Assembly (NCBI RefSeq): GCF_030817275.1
Contig: NZ_JAUSZD010000002.1
Coordinates: 4,092,001-4,156,000, forward strand
DNA from: Paenibacillus sp. V4I7
GTDB taxonomy: Bacteria > Bacillota > Bacilli > Paenibacillales > NBRC-103111
DNA: 64,000 bases
Reading direction: 5' to 3'
The notes under the pieces were generated by a model. The model ran no database searches. It had not been told where the DNA came from and saw nothing but the letters and a program-made list of their open reading frames with translations. Shown in pieces: positions 33,974 to 41,825 of the stretch. Positions within the stretch are counted from its first letter, which is position 1, and the number at the start of each line of letters is the position of its first letter. A program made the translations under genes and the position numbers.

Positions 33974-35508
33974 TTCCCATCACCTTTTGGACGATTTGAT
34001 CCTTGCCTCTGCGATTGGGTCGCTCTTGTGCCTAGAGGACGCTTGCCCATTTTCCACAGCGGTAAACGGACGAACGTATCTTTCCAATCGGCAAACCGAA
34101 CTGGCGCGAAAGGAGTACTGTACGGTGTTCCAAGCGATTCGAGCGCAATCAGGTGTCCGATCATCGTCATCAAACCAATAATGATGCCAACAATGCCAAA
34201 CATGGAGGCAGCAATCATCATGCCGAAGCGGATAAGCCGGACGGCTGCGACCATATCATAGTTGGGCAGGATGAACGATGCAATGGCCGTAAAAGCAACG
34301 ACAATCACCATGATATTACTGATGAGTCCTGCCTGTACGATCGCCTGCCCGATGACAATCCCCCCAACAATACCAACGGTTTGCCCAACTGGAGCAGGCA
34401 GGCGCACACCTGCTTCCCGCATCATTTCTAATGTGACCTCCATGAGGATCGCTTCTACAAATGGCGGAAATGGTACTCTTCCTCTGAACTCACCAATCGT
34501 CAGAAGTAATTTAACTGGGATGATCTCGAAATTAAAGGAGATGACAGCAATATAGAATGCCGGCAAAAATACGGCAACAAAAAATGCCAAAATCCTCAGC
34601 AGCCGTATAAAAGTAGCAATCGACCATCGTGTGCTATAGTCGTCGATATTCTGAAAAAATGACATAAATGCCACCGGAGCGATCAATACGCTCGGTGAAC
34701 GATCTACGACTACAGCGAATCTTCCTTGTAATATTTGTGATGCCGCAGCATCCGGTCTTTCCGTCGTAATAAATTGCGGGAATGGGGAAAACGGATTGTC
34801 CTCTATCAACTCTGCCAACTCACCTGTGTTGATGATGACATCAACATCTAGCTGCTGAATCCGGTCTTGCAATTCTTTCAGTACCTCAGGATGCGCGACA
34901 TCAGCCAAATATAGGATAGAAACTAAACTGTTCCCTCTCCGTCCAACCGTCAGCTCTATTATTTTCAATTCACGGTTTTGAATATAGCGACGGATTAAAG
35001 CAATATTTTGGCTTCCTGTTTCAACAAAGCCTTGATGTGCTCCTTTCAAAGAAGCCTCAATCTGTGGATCTTCAATTGCCCGCTGCGGCCACCCTTGCGT
35101 TCCTAAGGCGTAGACTTCTGTTCGTCCGCCAACAAAGAGAATACTGCTGCCATGCAAAATGGCAGACTCAATTTGAGGCCAAGACAACAACGGATTGATT
35201 TGACCTACATTTATCGTAAAGCCATATTCCGAATTGCCGCTTCCCGTTTCAAATTGCAGAGGCCGAAGCACGTTATTATTGATTGCGTTTTTATCTATGA
35301 GTCCACTCAAGTAGACTAGCGCCGCTTGATCCCCTGACTGTTTGATCATAAAATGCCGCACAACCAGATCGGGAGTTTGACAGAACTGACTATGTAAATA
35401 GGTTATATTTTGCGCCAACGACGCACTTATCGTGTCGCTAGGCGGCTGATTAATTTGCTCTGGAACCGAACGATACTTCTTCCTTCCGAACCAGTTTGAA
35501 AATAGCAA
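33970..35508 (-). CDS. gerA: Germinant receptor GerA-type subunit
   Basis: A 512-residue GerA family protein. An N-terminal soluble region of about 290 residues (LAQNITYLHSQFCQTPDLVVRHF, then FVGGRTEVYALGTQGWPQRAIEDPQIEASLKG, VINTGELAELIEDNPFSPFPQF as landmarks in parts) precedes the membrane region with VVVDRSPSVLIAPVAFMSFFQ and the conserved EAILMEVTLEMMREAGVRLPAPVGQ segment. GerA forms a cation-conducting oligomer in the spore inner membrane. It is the only gerA in an operon with two gerB-gerC pairs. A strong GAGGTGAGGGTGG site precedes the start. Confidence 0.93.
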   Translation of the reverse strand: MLFSNWFGRKKYRSVPEQINQPPSDTISASLAQNITYLHSQFCQTPDLVVRHFMIKQSGDQAALVYLSGLIDKNAINNNVLRPLQFETGSGNSEYGFTINVGQINPLLSWPQIESAILHGSSILFVGGRTEVYALGTQGWPQRAIEDPQIEASLKGAHQGFVETGSQNIALIRRYIQNRELKIIELTVGRRGNSLVSILYLADVAHPEVLKELQDRIQQLDVDVIINTGELAELIEDNPFSPFPQFITTERPDAAASQILQGRFAVVVDRSPSVLIAPVAFMSFFQNIDDYSTRWSIATFIRLLRILAFFVAVFLPAFYIAVISFNFEIIPVKLLLTIGEFRGRVPFPPFVEAILMEVTLEMMREAGVRLPAPVGQTVGIVGGIVIGQAIVQAGLISNIMVIVVAFTAIASFILPNYDMVAAVRLIRFGMMIAASMFGIVGIIIGLMTMIGHLIALESLGTPYSTPFAPVRFADWKDTFVRLPLWKMGKRPLGTRATQSQRQGSNRPKGDGK

Positions 35509-35552
35509 CGAACTTCACCACCCTCACCTCTATTCTTTCTTTAAATATCCAA

Positions 35553-35582
35553 AATTATGTATTCATGACAAAGGCTGTACGC
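35553..35582 (-). promoter_or_regulatory. Possible sigma-G (forespore) promoter of the ger operon
   Basis: On the minus strand GCGTA and CATAATT are spaced 18 bp apart, near the sigma-G consensus (GHATR, CATWMTA), 45 nt upstream of gerA. Germinant receptor genes are normally transcribed by sigma-G. The match is imperfect. Confidence 0.35.
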
Positions 35583-35613
35583 CAATGAATACGGCTTAAA
35601 GATACACTAGCAA

Positions 35614-35650
35614 TAGAAAAAAGCAGCCACCGTTAATCGGTGTGCTGCTT
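35614..35650 (-). terminator. Rho-independent terminator of the LLM oxidoreductase gene
   Basis: Minus strand: AAGCAG-CACCG and CGGTG-CTGCTT pair around a short loop, followed by TTTTTTC. Confidence 0.85.
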
Positions 35651-35702
35651 CTGATTTATAAGATTGAGCCTATTTACATACGGCCACACTTTACGCTAAC
35701 AT

Positions 35703-36710
35703 TTACCCTTGCAGCTCAAACGCCTTGGCTAATAAACGATAAGAATGAATACGCGCATCCACATCATGAATCGGAGAAACGACCATAAACTCGTCAGCTT
35801 TATACGCCTCGTTCAGCTTGAGAATTTCCGCTTTTACTTGTTGAGGTGTGCCGACAATACGTTTGTGTTGGCGCCCCCGAATAAGTGCCAAATCAGCTTC
35901 CGTGTATGGATAATTCATTGCCGTTTCAACGGAAGGGAATGAGGGCAGCAGCGCGCCGCGGCCAAGGGACAGGAAGAACAAATCCGTACTCGTCGCAAGT
36001 ACGTTCGCCTCTTCTTCCGTATCGGCACAAACGACTAGAACTGCTGCAAGTGAATGCGGCTTATCATTCAAAATAGATGGTTTGAACTGCTCGCGATAAA
36101 TCTGCAGCGCTTGCTCACAATCCGCATTGCCAAAAAATTGCGCAAAACCAAAAGCGGCCCCTTTTTCAGCAGCAATGCTGGCACTGTCATAGGAAGAACC
36201 AAGCAGCCAAATTTCCGGGGCTGTCGGAATAATTGGAGACGCGTGCAGCGCAGCAAAACGATGGTTTGCAGGCAGCGAATCATATAAATACCCAGTCAAG
36301 TCAGCAACTTGCTGCGGGTATTGATCTACGCTCGTGTATTTCCCCTCTTGCAGCGCTCGCGTCGAGATTGGCATGCCGCCAGGCGCACGTCCAAGACCAA
36401 CGTCAATCCTTCCCGGATGCAGCGCCTCCAATAACCGGAAATTTTCTGCAACTTTGTATGCACTGTAATGCGGCATCATAATACCGCCTGACCCTAAGCG
36501 GATCCGATTCGTTTTTGCAGCTAAATGAGCAATAAGTACTTCTGGGCTTGAGTGAGCAAGCGCCTCGGAAGCATGATGCTCCGACACCCAGTAGCGCGTA
36601 TATCCAAGTTTATCTGCCTCTTGCGCCAGCACGGTCGTTTCAACCAGCGTTTGGGCGGCATTACGACCTTCTCCTATTTGTGATTGGTCCAAAATCCCCA
36701 ATTTTAACAT
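35703..36710 (-). CDS. LLM class flavin-dependent oxidoreductase (luciferase-like)
   Basis: A 335-residue bacterial-luciferase-like TIM barrel (LGILDQSQIGEGRNAAQTL, YTRYWVSEHHASEALAHSSP, IRLGSGGIMMPHYSAYKVAE, HPGRIDVGLGRAPGG, EIWLLGSSYDSASIAAEKG). This set of motifs is that of the MsnO8/YhbW-type subgroup that uses FMNH2; the oxidised substrate is generally unknown. AAAAGGAGGTGA precedes the ATG. Single gene with its own terminator. Confidence 0.9.
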   Translation of the reverse strand: MLKLGILDQSQIGEGRNAAQTLVETTVLAQEADKLGYTRYWVSEHHASEALAHSSPEVLIAHLAAKTNRIRLGSGGIMMPHYSAYKVAENFRLLEALHPGRIDVGLGRAPGGMPISTRALQEGKYTSVDQYPQQVADLTGYLYDSLPANHRFAALHASPIIPTAPEIWLLGSSYDSASIAAEKGAAFGFAQFFGNADCEQALQIYREQFKPSILNDKPHSLAAVLVVCADTEEEANVLATSTDLFFLSLGRGALLPSFPSVETAMNYPYTEADLALIRGRQHKRIVGTPQQVKAEILKLNEAYKADEFMVVSPIHDVDARIHSYRLLAKAFELQG

Positions 36711-36878
36711 GCTCGATCACCTCCTTTTAACTGTAACATATTTAAGCACAGAATAGCAAAAAACAGCCAGAATGGCTCCCGACTGTCTTTACGCATCTAC
36801 TTATTGGGCATCTTTAGACGAATGATTCAATATTTTCAATATTCATGACAATAAACTCCCGCTCTAGCTTGCAAGCGA

Positions 36879-37172
36879 CTACGAACTATGTGAATAGGCC
36901 TTTTGTATACTGTGATCCGTACTTTGTAAGTACACAGACACATTTTCAAATGCTTCTTGAGCATCAACGCCATCTAATTGCAAGACAATAACTGACTGAT
37001 TACCGAGTGATAGGCTAAGGGAAACAATGCCCAGTAAACCCTTTGCATTCAGCATTTTTCCACTTACGCCCACATAAATATTGCACGAATACCGATTAGC
37101 TATGGTCACAAAATCCAACACAAGATCAATCGTCCAAGGTTTATTCCTCGCAAAAGTCCATTCAATTTTCAT
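36879..37172 (-). CDS. HPr-like protein lacking both phosphorylation sites
   Basis: A 97-residue protein that aligns with HPr/Crh from about residue 5 to 85: NRYSCNIYVGVSGKMLNAKG then LLGIVSLSLSLGNQSV correspond to the KY-ADVNLEYNGK-VNLKS-IMGVMSL block. At the position of the PEP-phosphorylated His15 there is Thr14, Arg17 is replaced by Asp16, and Ser46, the target of HPr kinase, is Gly45. It therefore cannot act as a PTS phosphocarrier or be phosphorylated by HPrK. It could be a binding partner, regulator or decaying paralogue. An AGGAGG site precedes the start; a promoter-terminator leader lies upstream. Confidence 0.7.
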   Translation of the reverse strand: MKIEWTFARNKPWTIDLVLDFVTIANRYSCNIYVGVSGKMLNAKGLLGIVSLSLSLGNQSVIVLQLDGVDAQEAFENVSVYLQSTDHSIQKAYSHSS

Positions 37173-37245
37173 TCTTATTCCTCCTAGATAGTATTATAAG
37201 ATATAGTTTCATCGTAAGCATTAATTAGCATTTGGGCTTATGAAT

Positions 37246-37288
37246 GAAAAAAGGAGACGCATTCATCCCTTTAGGATGAAGCATCTCC
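37246..37288 (-). terminator. Terminator in the leader upstream of the HPr-like gene
   Basis: Minus strand: GGAGATGCTTCATCC and GGATGAATGCGTCTCC form a 15-bp imperfect stem followed by TTTTTT. It lies about 75 nt before the HPr-like start codon and after a consensus promoter, so it either ends a short RNA or acts as an attenuator. Confidence 0.8.
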
Positions 37289-37330
37289 AGCTGTCTGGTT
37301 GATTCATATTATTCCGATAAAATTAATCGT
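37289..37330 (-). ncRNA. Candidate short leader RNA or sRNA (5' part)
   Basis: Transcription from the promoter at 37337-37366 should start near 37330 and end at the terminator near 37246, giving an RNA of about 85 nt. The region holds an ATG-initiated 14-codon frame (MNQPDSWRCFILKG) with a weak CGGAA site; I do not see T-box, riboswitch or protein-binding consensus. Function unknown. Confidence 0.4.
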
Positions 37331-37336
37331 ATTTAG

Positions 37337-37366
37337 ATTATAGTGAATTAATCCAGATTCTGTCAA
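37337..37366 (-). promoter_or_regulatory. Consensus sigma-A promoter
   Basis: Minus strand TTGACA and TATAAT, both perfect, with an 18-bp spacer. It points to the leader and HPr-like gene. Confidence 0.8.
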
Positions 37367-37590
37367 CGTTTAAAATTGAAATAACTCACATACATGCAAA
37401 TGGTATTTCCGGCTAAACGAACACCCGCGTAGAGAACAATTCACACCGTATAGACAACAGAAAAGAAGCAATTAACCATATTTACATGCAATTAGTCAGG
37501 AATAGACAATTTCTATCAATTTACACCTCTACCAAAATTGCTCGTTTGATGATAGTTTAAGATATACATCCAAGTGAGGGAGAGATCAGA
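37367..37590. other. Divergent spacer without a gene
   Basis: Between the leader promoter and the 64-residue gene I see no coding sequence. A possible plus-strand promoter, TTGCTC with GATATA 17 bp later near 37540-37570, would serve the small gene. Confidence 0.4.
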
Positions 37591-37785
37591 ATGAGAACCA
37601 TTTATGAGAATTACCGAGGTTTTAAAATTAGCAAACAAGAAAGCATCTATAATGCGATTTCATCAGATCATATTATTTTTAGCCGTTGGCAGCTAAGCCA
37701 AGTGCTAGATACGGTCGATTATTATGTGGAATTCACGGATAACAATTCGAGCGAGGATGCGGAATCCGGTATGCCGCAAAACTAA
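37591..37785 (+). CDS. Small protein of 64 residues, unknown function
   Basis: ATG preceded by GAGGGAGAG at good spacing. The product (MRTIYENYRGFKISKQESIY ... DTVDYYVEFTDNNSSEDA) has the periodicity of a small beta-rich domain: two predicted strands, a helix (about 35-45, RWQLSQVLDTVD) and an acidic tail. No family recognised. Coding potential is supported by the ribosome-binding site and balanced amino-acid use. Confidence 0.6.
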   Translation: MRTIYENYRGFKISKQESIYNAISSDHIIFSRWQLSQVLDTVDYYVEFTDNNSSEDAESGMPQN

Positions 37786-38516
37786 TCATATACATGTTGA
37801 ATTAACGAAATGTTCATTAACCAAATCTCTCCGATTTAGCATCGAGTGGACCCATAGAGGAACGTAGATGCGTTATTTAATGAAAAACCGCTTGATTTCA
37901 CAAGCAGGAGGAACGACGATCCCTTATTCCGTCATTTTCACCCCAAGAGAGCATAGATTTCACCCAATAGAGCACTCACGTTCCGTTCATTCAATTTATT
38001 GGGTACTTTTCCCACAAATAGCGGAATGACGTTCCGTTCATTCAGATTACGGGCAAATTCTCTATAATCGCGGATTGTCGTTCCCCCCGACGTAGGATAA
38101 GGGCACTGCTTCCTTCATCTATGGACCTAGTTGTTGTAATTTGTACAACATTTCACTGACGAATTCGCGTTTTCCCCGCCATTGTTGTAGAAAATACAAC
38201 ATTTCCTCTCCAAAGCAGCTTTAGAGTATAAAATCAGTCAAAATTGTTGTACTACATAGTACTACATACAACTTTGAAGCTTATTGAGAAGAAACGAAAT
38301 TGTTGTACGTTTTACAACAATACGTTTTTATCATGAATGAAGAGACGAAGGGCATGTATAAAAAACCTAAGTCTTAACTTAAAAACCCGCCAATAGAGGG
38401 CTATACAAGCTTTAACATTTATAACAGTTTATTAGCTTTAAACAGTTTTACAGTTTTACAGTTTTACAGTTTTACAGTTTTAACAGTTTCAGCAGCTCTA
38501 ACAAACTATAACAGAA
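37786..38516. repeat. Repeat-rich intergenic region (about 730 nt)
   Basis: No gene seen. It contains two copies of CGTTCCGTTCATTCA (37979-37993 and 38030-38044, 51 bp apart), four TTGTTGTA/TACAAC(A) palindromes (38130-38153, 38182-38204, 38244-38272, 38300-38320) and an octamer tandem array near its end. Such clusters look like dispersed intergenic repeats of the genome. Confidence 0.7.
38442..38481. repeat. Tandem octamer repeat, five perfect copies of ACAGTTTT
   Basis: Five consecutive perfect ACAGTTTT units with degenerate AACAGTTT-like units on both sides (about 38407-38515), ending at the stop codon of the sugar isomerase gene. No coding frame through it. Confidence 0.9.
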
Positions 38517-40019
38517 TTATAAAATCACATGCTTCATCTTCATCAGCTCTGCGACTTTCTGGAACATGGAAGCATTATAACCAATGGACATCGCGCAGTG
38601 GTGCGTCGGCGCTTCGGCGAACCAGCGCGTCATGTACGCGTCTGGATGATCGCGGAACTTCACCGGCGTCTGCGTGTTGCCGATCTTCATGATCGGCCCG
38701 TTCGTGGACTCGCCTTCGCTGGAGATCAGCTTCAGCCGTCCATCGCCGGTCTGCGTCACGTTCAGCGTCGTGATCGCCCCCGTCTTCACCTTCGCCTCGA
38801 CGGATACGCCCGTGCCTTGCTTCCCGTGATAAAGCCCCATGCCCCGCAGAATCGGCTTTCCTTCGGAAATCGCGATATGGAACGGCCCGTCATGGCCCAG
38901 CAAGATCGTCTCGTCGATATAGTCCACGACGACGATCTCCGAGAAGCTGCCGCCGACGCCGAGGATGTCGCTGATTTTCATCGCGACGGCCGTCTTGAGG
39001 TCCCCTTCGCCGGAGCAGGGAATACCGCGTGCGGTAAGCAGCGAGTGGCCGACGATGAAGCCGCCTTGCAGCTTCTCATAGTCGCCTCCCGGCGCGCCGT
39101 GGTAGTAGTAGGACAAGGCGTCCAGATCGTAAGCTCTGACGAGCTTCTCCTGCGCTGCCGCCACTTTGCAAGACCACTCCAGCTGCTCATCCGTAGGTTT
39201 CTTCGCGATCGGATCAGATGGCGAGTCGCCGCTGATCTGGAACATCTCGTGAACCTCAGCCAGCTTCGCTTTCACCTCCTGCGGTGTCACTTCCCGCAGC
39301 ATGCGATCCAAATCACACATTTCAAGCACTTCCACGTGCAGCCCTGTCTGCGCCGAAATCATCGTAAAATCACTGTACATATCCAGCATGCCGCTGTACG
39401 TATTACCAAGAAAGCCGAACCGGCTATGCTGAAGCGTCCGAGGCACGCCGGCTGCCTTCACCCATTCCTCGATCTCCCTCCATGCTCGAACAGCTTCTGG
39501 GCGCTTATGTGTCACTTCATTCGTTAACGAAATCGCCGGTGTATAATCGAGTCCTAGTACCCCATTTACGACACGGAACGGGATACCCGCTCTGTTAAAC
39601 ACATTGGCGAACTCAGGCACAGGACAAGCCCCGCAATGCGCCAACCACTCCCCTGTCGTGGATTGCTCATAATTAAGCCGTAAGCTCGGCTGCAAGTTCA
39701 GAAACACGGCTGGCGCTTTGCAAATTTGGTGAACGGGAAGCACTGTCGAGCTTGTCGAGTATGTCGCTGCGTGACAGAATACAAGATCGATATCGCGTTC
39801 ATTCAGCCATTCTCCAGCCTTCCGCCCTTCATTTTCCGTATCTACCAACCCATAGTAATAGACGTCTGCCCATTCCGAGATTCGCTCCTCAATAAATCGA
39901 CCGTATGCCTCAAGTCGTTCTTTTAGGCCAGGGAACTGTTCCCAATAGGCACGAAGCCCCACCGAGTAAAGTCCGATTCGCGGTTTTTGGCTTGCTTTAA
40001 TAGCTGGGTATACAGACAT
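38517..40019 (-). CDS. L-fucose/L-arabinose isomerase family protein
   Basis: About 500 residues starting at the ATG at 40019 (GGAGTGGTAGGG upstream; an earlier in-frame start at 40028 overlaps that site). The length and the layout match the L-arabinose/L-fucose isomerase superfamily: RIGLYSVGLRAYWEQFPGL at the N-terminus, LVFCHAATYSTSSTVLPV, FGFLGNTYSGMLDMYSDF, SGEGDLKTAVAMKI (metal Glu), and THHCAMSIGY near the C-terminus (metal His). It interconverts an aldose and ketose with Mn2+; the sugar is uncertain. The 3' two-thirds of the gene is visibly more GC-rich than its first third and its neighbours. Divergent from an AraC regulator. Confidence 0.85.
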   Translation of the reverse strand: MSVYPAIKASQKPRIGLYSVGLRAYWEQFPGLKERLEAYGRFIEERISEWADVYYYGLVDTENEGRKAGEWLNERDIDLVFCHAATYSTSSTVLPVHQICKAPAVFLNLQPSLRLNYEQSTTGEWLAHCGACPVPEFANVFNRAGIPFRVVNGVLGLDYTPAISLTNEVTHKRPEAVRAWREIEEWVKAAGVPRTLQHSRFGFLGNTYSGMLDMYSDFTMISAQTGLHVEVLEMCDLDRMLREVTPQEVKAKLAEVHEMFQISGDSPSDPIAKKPTDEQLEWSCKVAAAQEKLVRAYDLDALSYYYHGAPGGDYEKLQGGFIVGHSLLTARGIPCSGEGDLKTAVAMKISDILGVGGSFSEIVVVDYIDETILLGHDGPFHIAISEGKPILRGMGLYHGKQGTGVSVEAKVKTGAITTLNVTQTGDGRLKLISSEGESTNGPIMKIGNTQTPVKFRDHPDAYMTRWFAEAPTHHCAMSIGYNASMFQKVAELMKMKHVIL

Positions 40020-40071
40020 CCCTACCACTCCATTCGTTTATAAGATAAAAATAATACCTTTATAAACTCAT

Positions 40072-40085
40072 TGTAATGGCTTACA
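40072..40085. promoter_or_regulatory. cre-like palindrome in the isomerase-AraC spacer
   Basis: TGTAATGGCTTACA is a near-perfect inverted repeat and matches the cre consensus at 13 of 14 positions (G for the central C). Located between the divergent isomerase and AraC genes. Confidence 0.45.
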
Positions 40086-40146
40086 ATACAGATAACATCC
40101 AATAATCTTGTTTAAAAATAATAGAATCTTGTGCAGGTGATTCGCC

Positions 40147-41022
40147 ATGACAACCCCTAAAGAAAATTTTACTACTGCTTGGTCTGAAGACTCGATACGA
40201 TTCATATCCAGCCCCTCCGTATTCGCCAAATCCACCCTCTATCATGTGCAAGAAATTGGCCATTTCCGTACGTTACCTGGTTATTTTACAGAACGCGAAC
40301 AGTTGGACTCCTACCTTATCGTCTATACGATCAAAGGCAAAGGCCGCTTGAAATATCAAGGAAAGAGCTATTTCCTTCAACCTCAGCAGGTATTCTTCAT
40401 TCATTGTGAAGATTATCATTACTATGAAACAGATCCACTCGAGCCTTGGGAGATTCTATGGGTGCATCTCAATGGCAGCTCAACATCTGGTTACTATGAG
40501 CAGTTTGCTGCCAATAATGAGCCTGTCCTTCAACTGAACCCTGAATCCTTCATCCCCGCTCTACTGCGTCAAATCTTACATATCCAGCAGCAAAGAACAG
40601 CTCGTACGGAACTCATTTCGTCCAAGCTTCTCGTAGAACTCCTGACCGAGCTCCTGTTGTCATCACAAAATCTGGTTTTGTCCGAAACAGATGAACCCAG
40701 CTATATCGAAGACATTTGTCAAACACTGGATCGTAGATTCAATGAGTCGATTTCGTTGGATCAGCTTGCCCATGATCATGCCGTCAGCAAGTACCATTTG
40801 GCCAAGCAGTTCAAACGTTATACAGGCTATTCGCCTCATGAATTTCTCATATCAATCCGTATGACACACGCTAAGGAACGTTTGAAATACTCTGATATGC
40901 CCGTATCCGAAATAGCCGCCAGTGTCGGTATTGACAATGTCAGTCATTTCATCAATTTGTTCAAAGACCGCGCTGGAGATACCCCTTTAGCTTATAGGAA
41001 GAAATGGCAGCGCCCCAGATGA
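40147..41022 (+). CDS. AraC family transcriptional regulator
   Basis: A 291-residue protein with an AraC arabinose-binding-type cupin (about 25-110; EREQLDSYLIVYTIKGKGRL, QQVFFIHCEDYHYYETDPLEPW) and a C-terminal double helix-turn-helix (about 185-285; SLDQLAHDHAVSKYHLAKQFK, then PVSEIAASVGIDNVSHFINLFK). AGGTGA precedes the ATG. Divergent from the sugar isomerase gene (127-nt spacer) and so its probable regulator, responding to the same sugar. Confidence 0.9.
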   Translation: MTTPKENFTTAWSEDSIRFISSPSVFAKSTLYHVQEIGHFRTLPGYFTEREQLDSYLIVYTIKGKGRLKYQGKSYFLQPQQVFFIHCEDYHYYETDPLEPWEILWVHLNGSSTSGYYEQFAANNEPVLQLNPESFIPALLRQILHIQQQRTARTELISSKLLVELLTELLLSSQNLVLSETDEPSYIEDICQTLDRRFNESISLDQLAHDHAVSKYHLAKQFKRYTGYSPHEFLISIRMTHAKERLKYSDMPVSEIAASVGIDNVSHFINLFKDRAGDTPLAYRKKWQRPR

Positions 41023-41103
41023 TGGGGCTATTTCAATTCGTTCTCATCAAGTACTGTCAGGAGATCGGCCCAAGCTCGAGCACCTTGAGTCATCCCCGAC
41101 ACA

Positions 41104-41142
41104 ACAAAAAAACCGCCCCCATCGATTGCGATGAGAGCGGTC
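41104..41142 (-). terminator. Rho-independent terminator of the L-fucose operon
   Basis: Minus strand: ACCGCTCTCATCG and CGATGGGGGCGGT stem followed by TTTTTTT, 17 nt after the aldolase stop. Confidence 0.85.
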
Positions 41143-41158
41143 CTACCTGACAAGTCAA

Positions 41159-41818
41159 TTATTTCATTTGCTGCAATAAATTCACGCGGTAAGCTTCACT
41201 TTCTAAGCCTTGAATTTCTTTGTACTCTTCCTCAGTCAGCCTTCTCGGTTGACCAACGGACTTGGCGATGAGGTAAATCTTCGCGCTCTCTTCCATAACT
41301 TCGGTACGGTAGTAGGCTTCACGTAAATTTTTACCTGTTGTGACGAGTCCATGATTGTTTAGCAAAATCGAGCTATAACGGTCAGCCTTCTCCGCCACTA
41401 GGTTGGCTAGTTTATCCGTTGTCGGAACGACATAGGGAACGAAGACTACGTCACCGACAAGCGCCGCTTGGTCCGGAAACAGCATTGGAAGCTCGTCATC
41501 AACGAGTGTTAATGCGATACAGTAAGCCGGGTGCGTATGCACAATCGCCTTCATGATGGGATTCACGCGATAGCAAAATAAATGCATGAGCACCTCGGAA
41601 GAAGGTCGGTAGGTCGAATCCAGAATGTTCCCCGTTGGGATATCGACCGGCACCCATTGCTCAGGCTCAATATCTTCTAGTGCGAAACCGCTGGGAGAAA
41701 GGTACATCGTATCTTCAAATCTTGCGCTTATATTCCCGCCAGGACCTACGACAAGTCCTTTCGCTACACTTTTACGGGCATACTTCGTCAGTTCTTCTCT
41801 TGTTTGCTGCTCGGACAT
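41159..41818 (-). CDS. fucA: L-fuculose-phosphate aldolase (class II aldolase/adducin family)
   Basis: A 219-residue zinc aldolase. Family motifs are GNISARFEDTMYLSPSG (phosphate binding), the zinc ligands in VHTHPAYCIAL (two His) and LLNNHGLVTTGKNL (third His), and the catalytic Glu in SSEVLMHLF. It splits L-fuculose 1-phosphate into dihydroxyacetone phosphate and L-lactaldehyde. The gene starts 8 nt after the kinase stop with an AAGGGTAG-type site, last of the fuc operon. A rhamnulose-1-phosphate aldolase is the alternative; the isomerase and mutarotase neighbours favour fucose. Confidence 0.88.
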   Translation of the reverse strand: MSEQQTREELTKYARKSVAKGLVVGPGGNISARFEDTMYLSPSGFALEDIEPEQWVPVDIPTGNILDSTYRPSSEVLMHLFCYRVNPIMKAIVHTHPAYCIALTLVDDELPMLFPDQAALVGDVVFVPYVVPTTDKLANLVAEKADRYSSILLNNHGLVTTGKNLREAYYRTEVMEESAKIYLIAKSVGQPRRLTEEEYKEIQGLESEAYRVNLLQQMK

Positions 41819-41825
41819 CTACCCT

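Noticed and set aside
33908-34555. Several overlapping plus-strand frames antisense to gerA and gerB
   Set aside because: Opposite strand to well-conserved germinant receptor genes; low-complexity codon shadows.
37246-37330. T-box or known riboswitch in the HPr-like leader
   Set aside because: I found no T-box sequence, no conserved aptamer motif and no tRNA-pairing site.
38130-38481. Possible CRISPR array from repeated palindromes and octamers
   Set aside because: Palindrome copies differ and lack unique spacers of constant length; the octamers are directly tandem. No cas genes nearby.
38529-39527. A 332-codon open frame on the plus strand across the sugar isomerase gene
   Set aside because: It is antisense to a conserved isomerase and has no family features; it stays open because of the GC-rich codons of the real gene.
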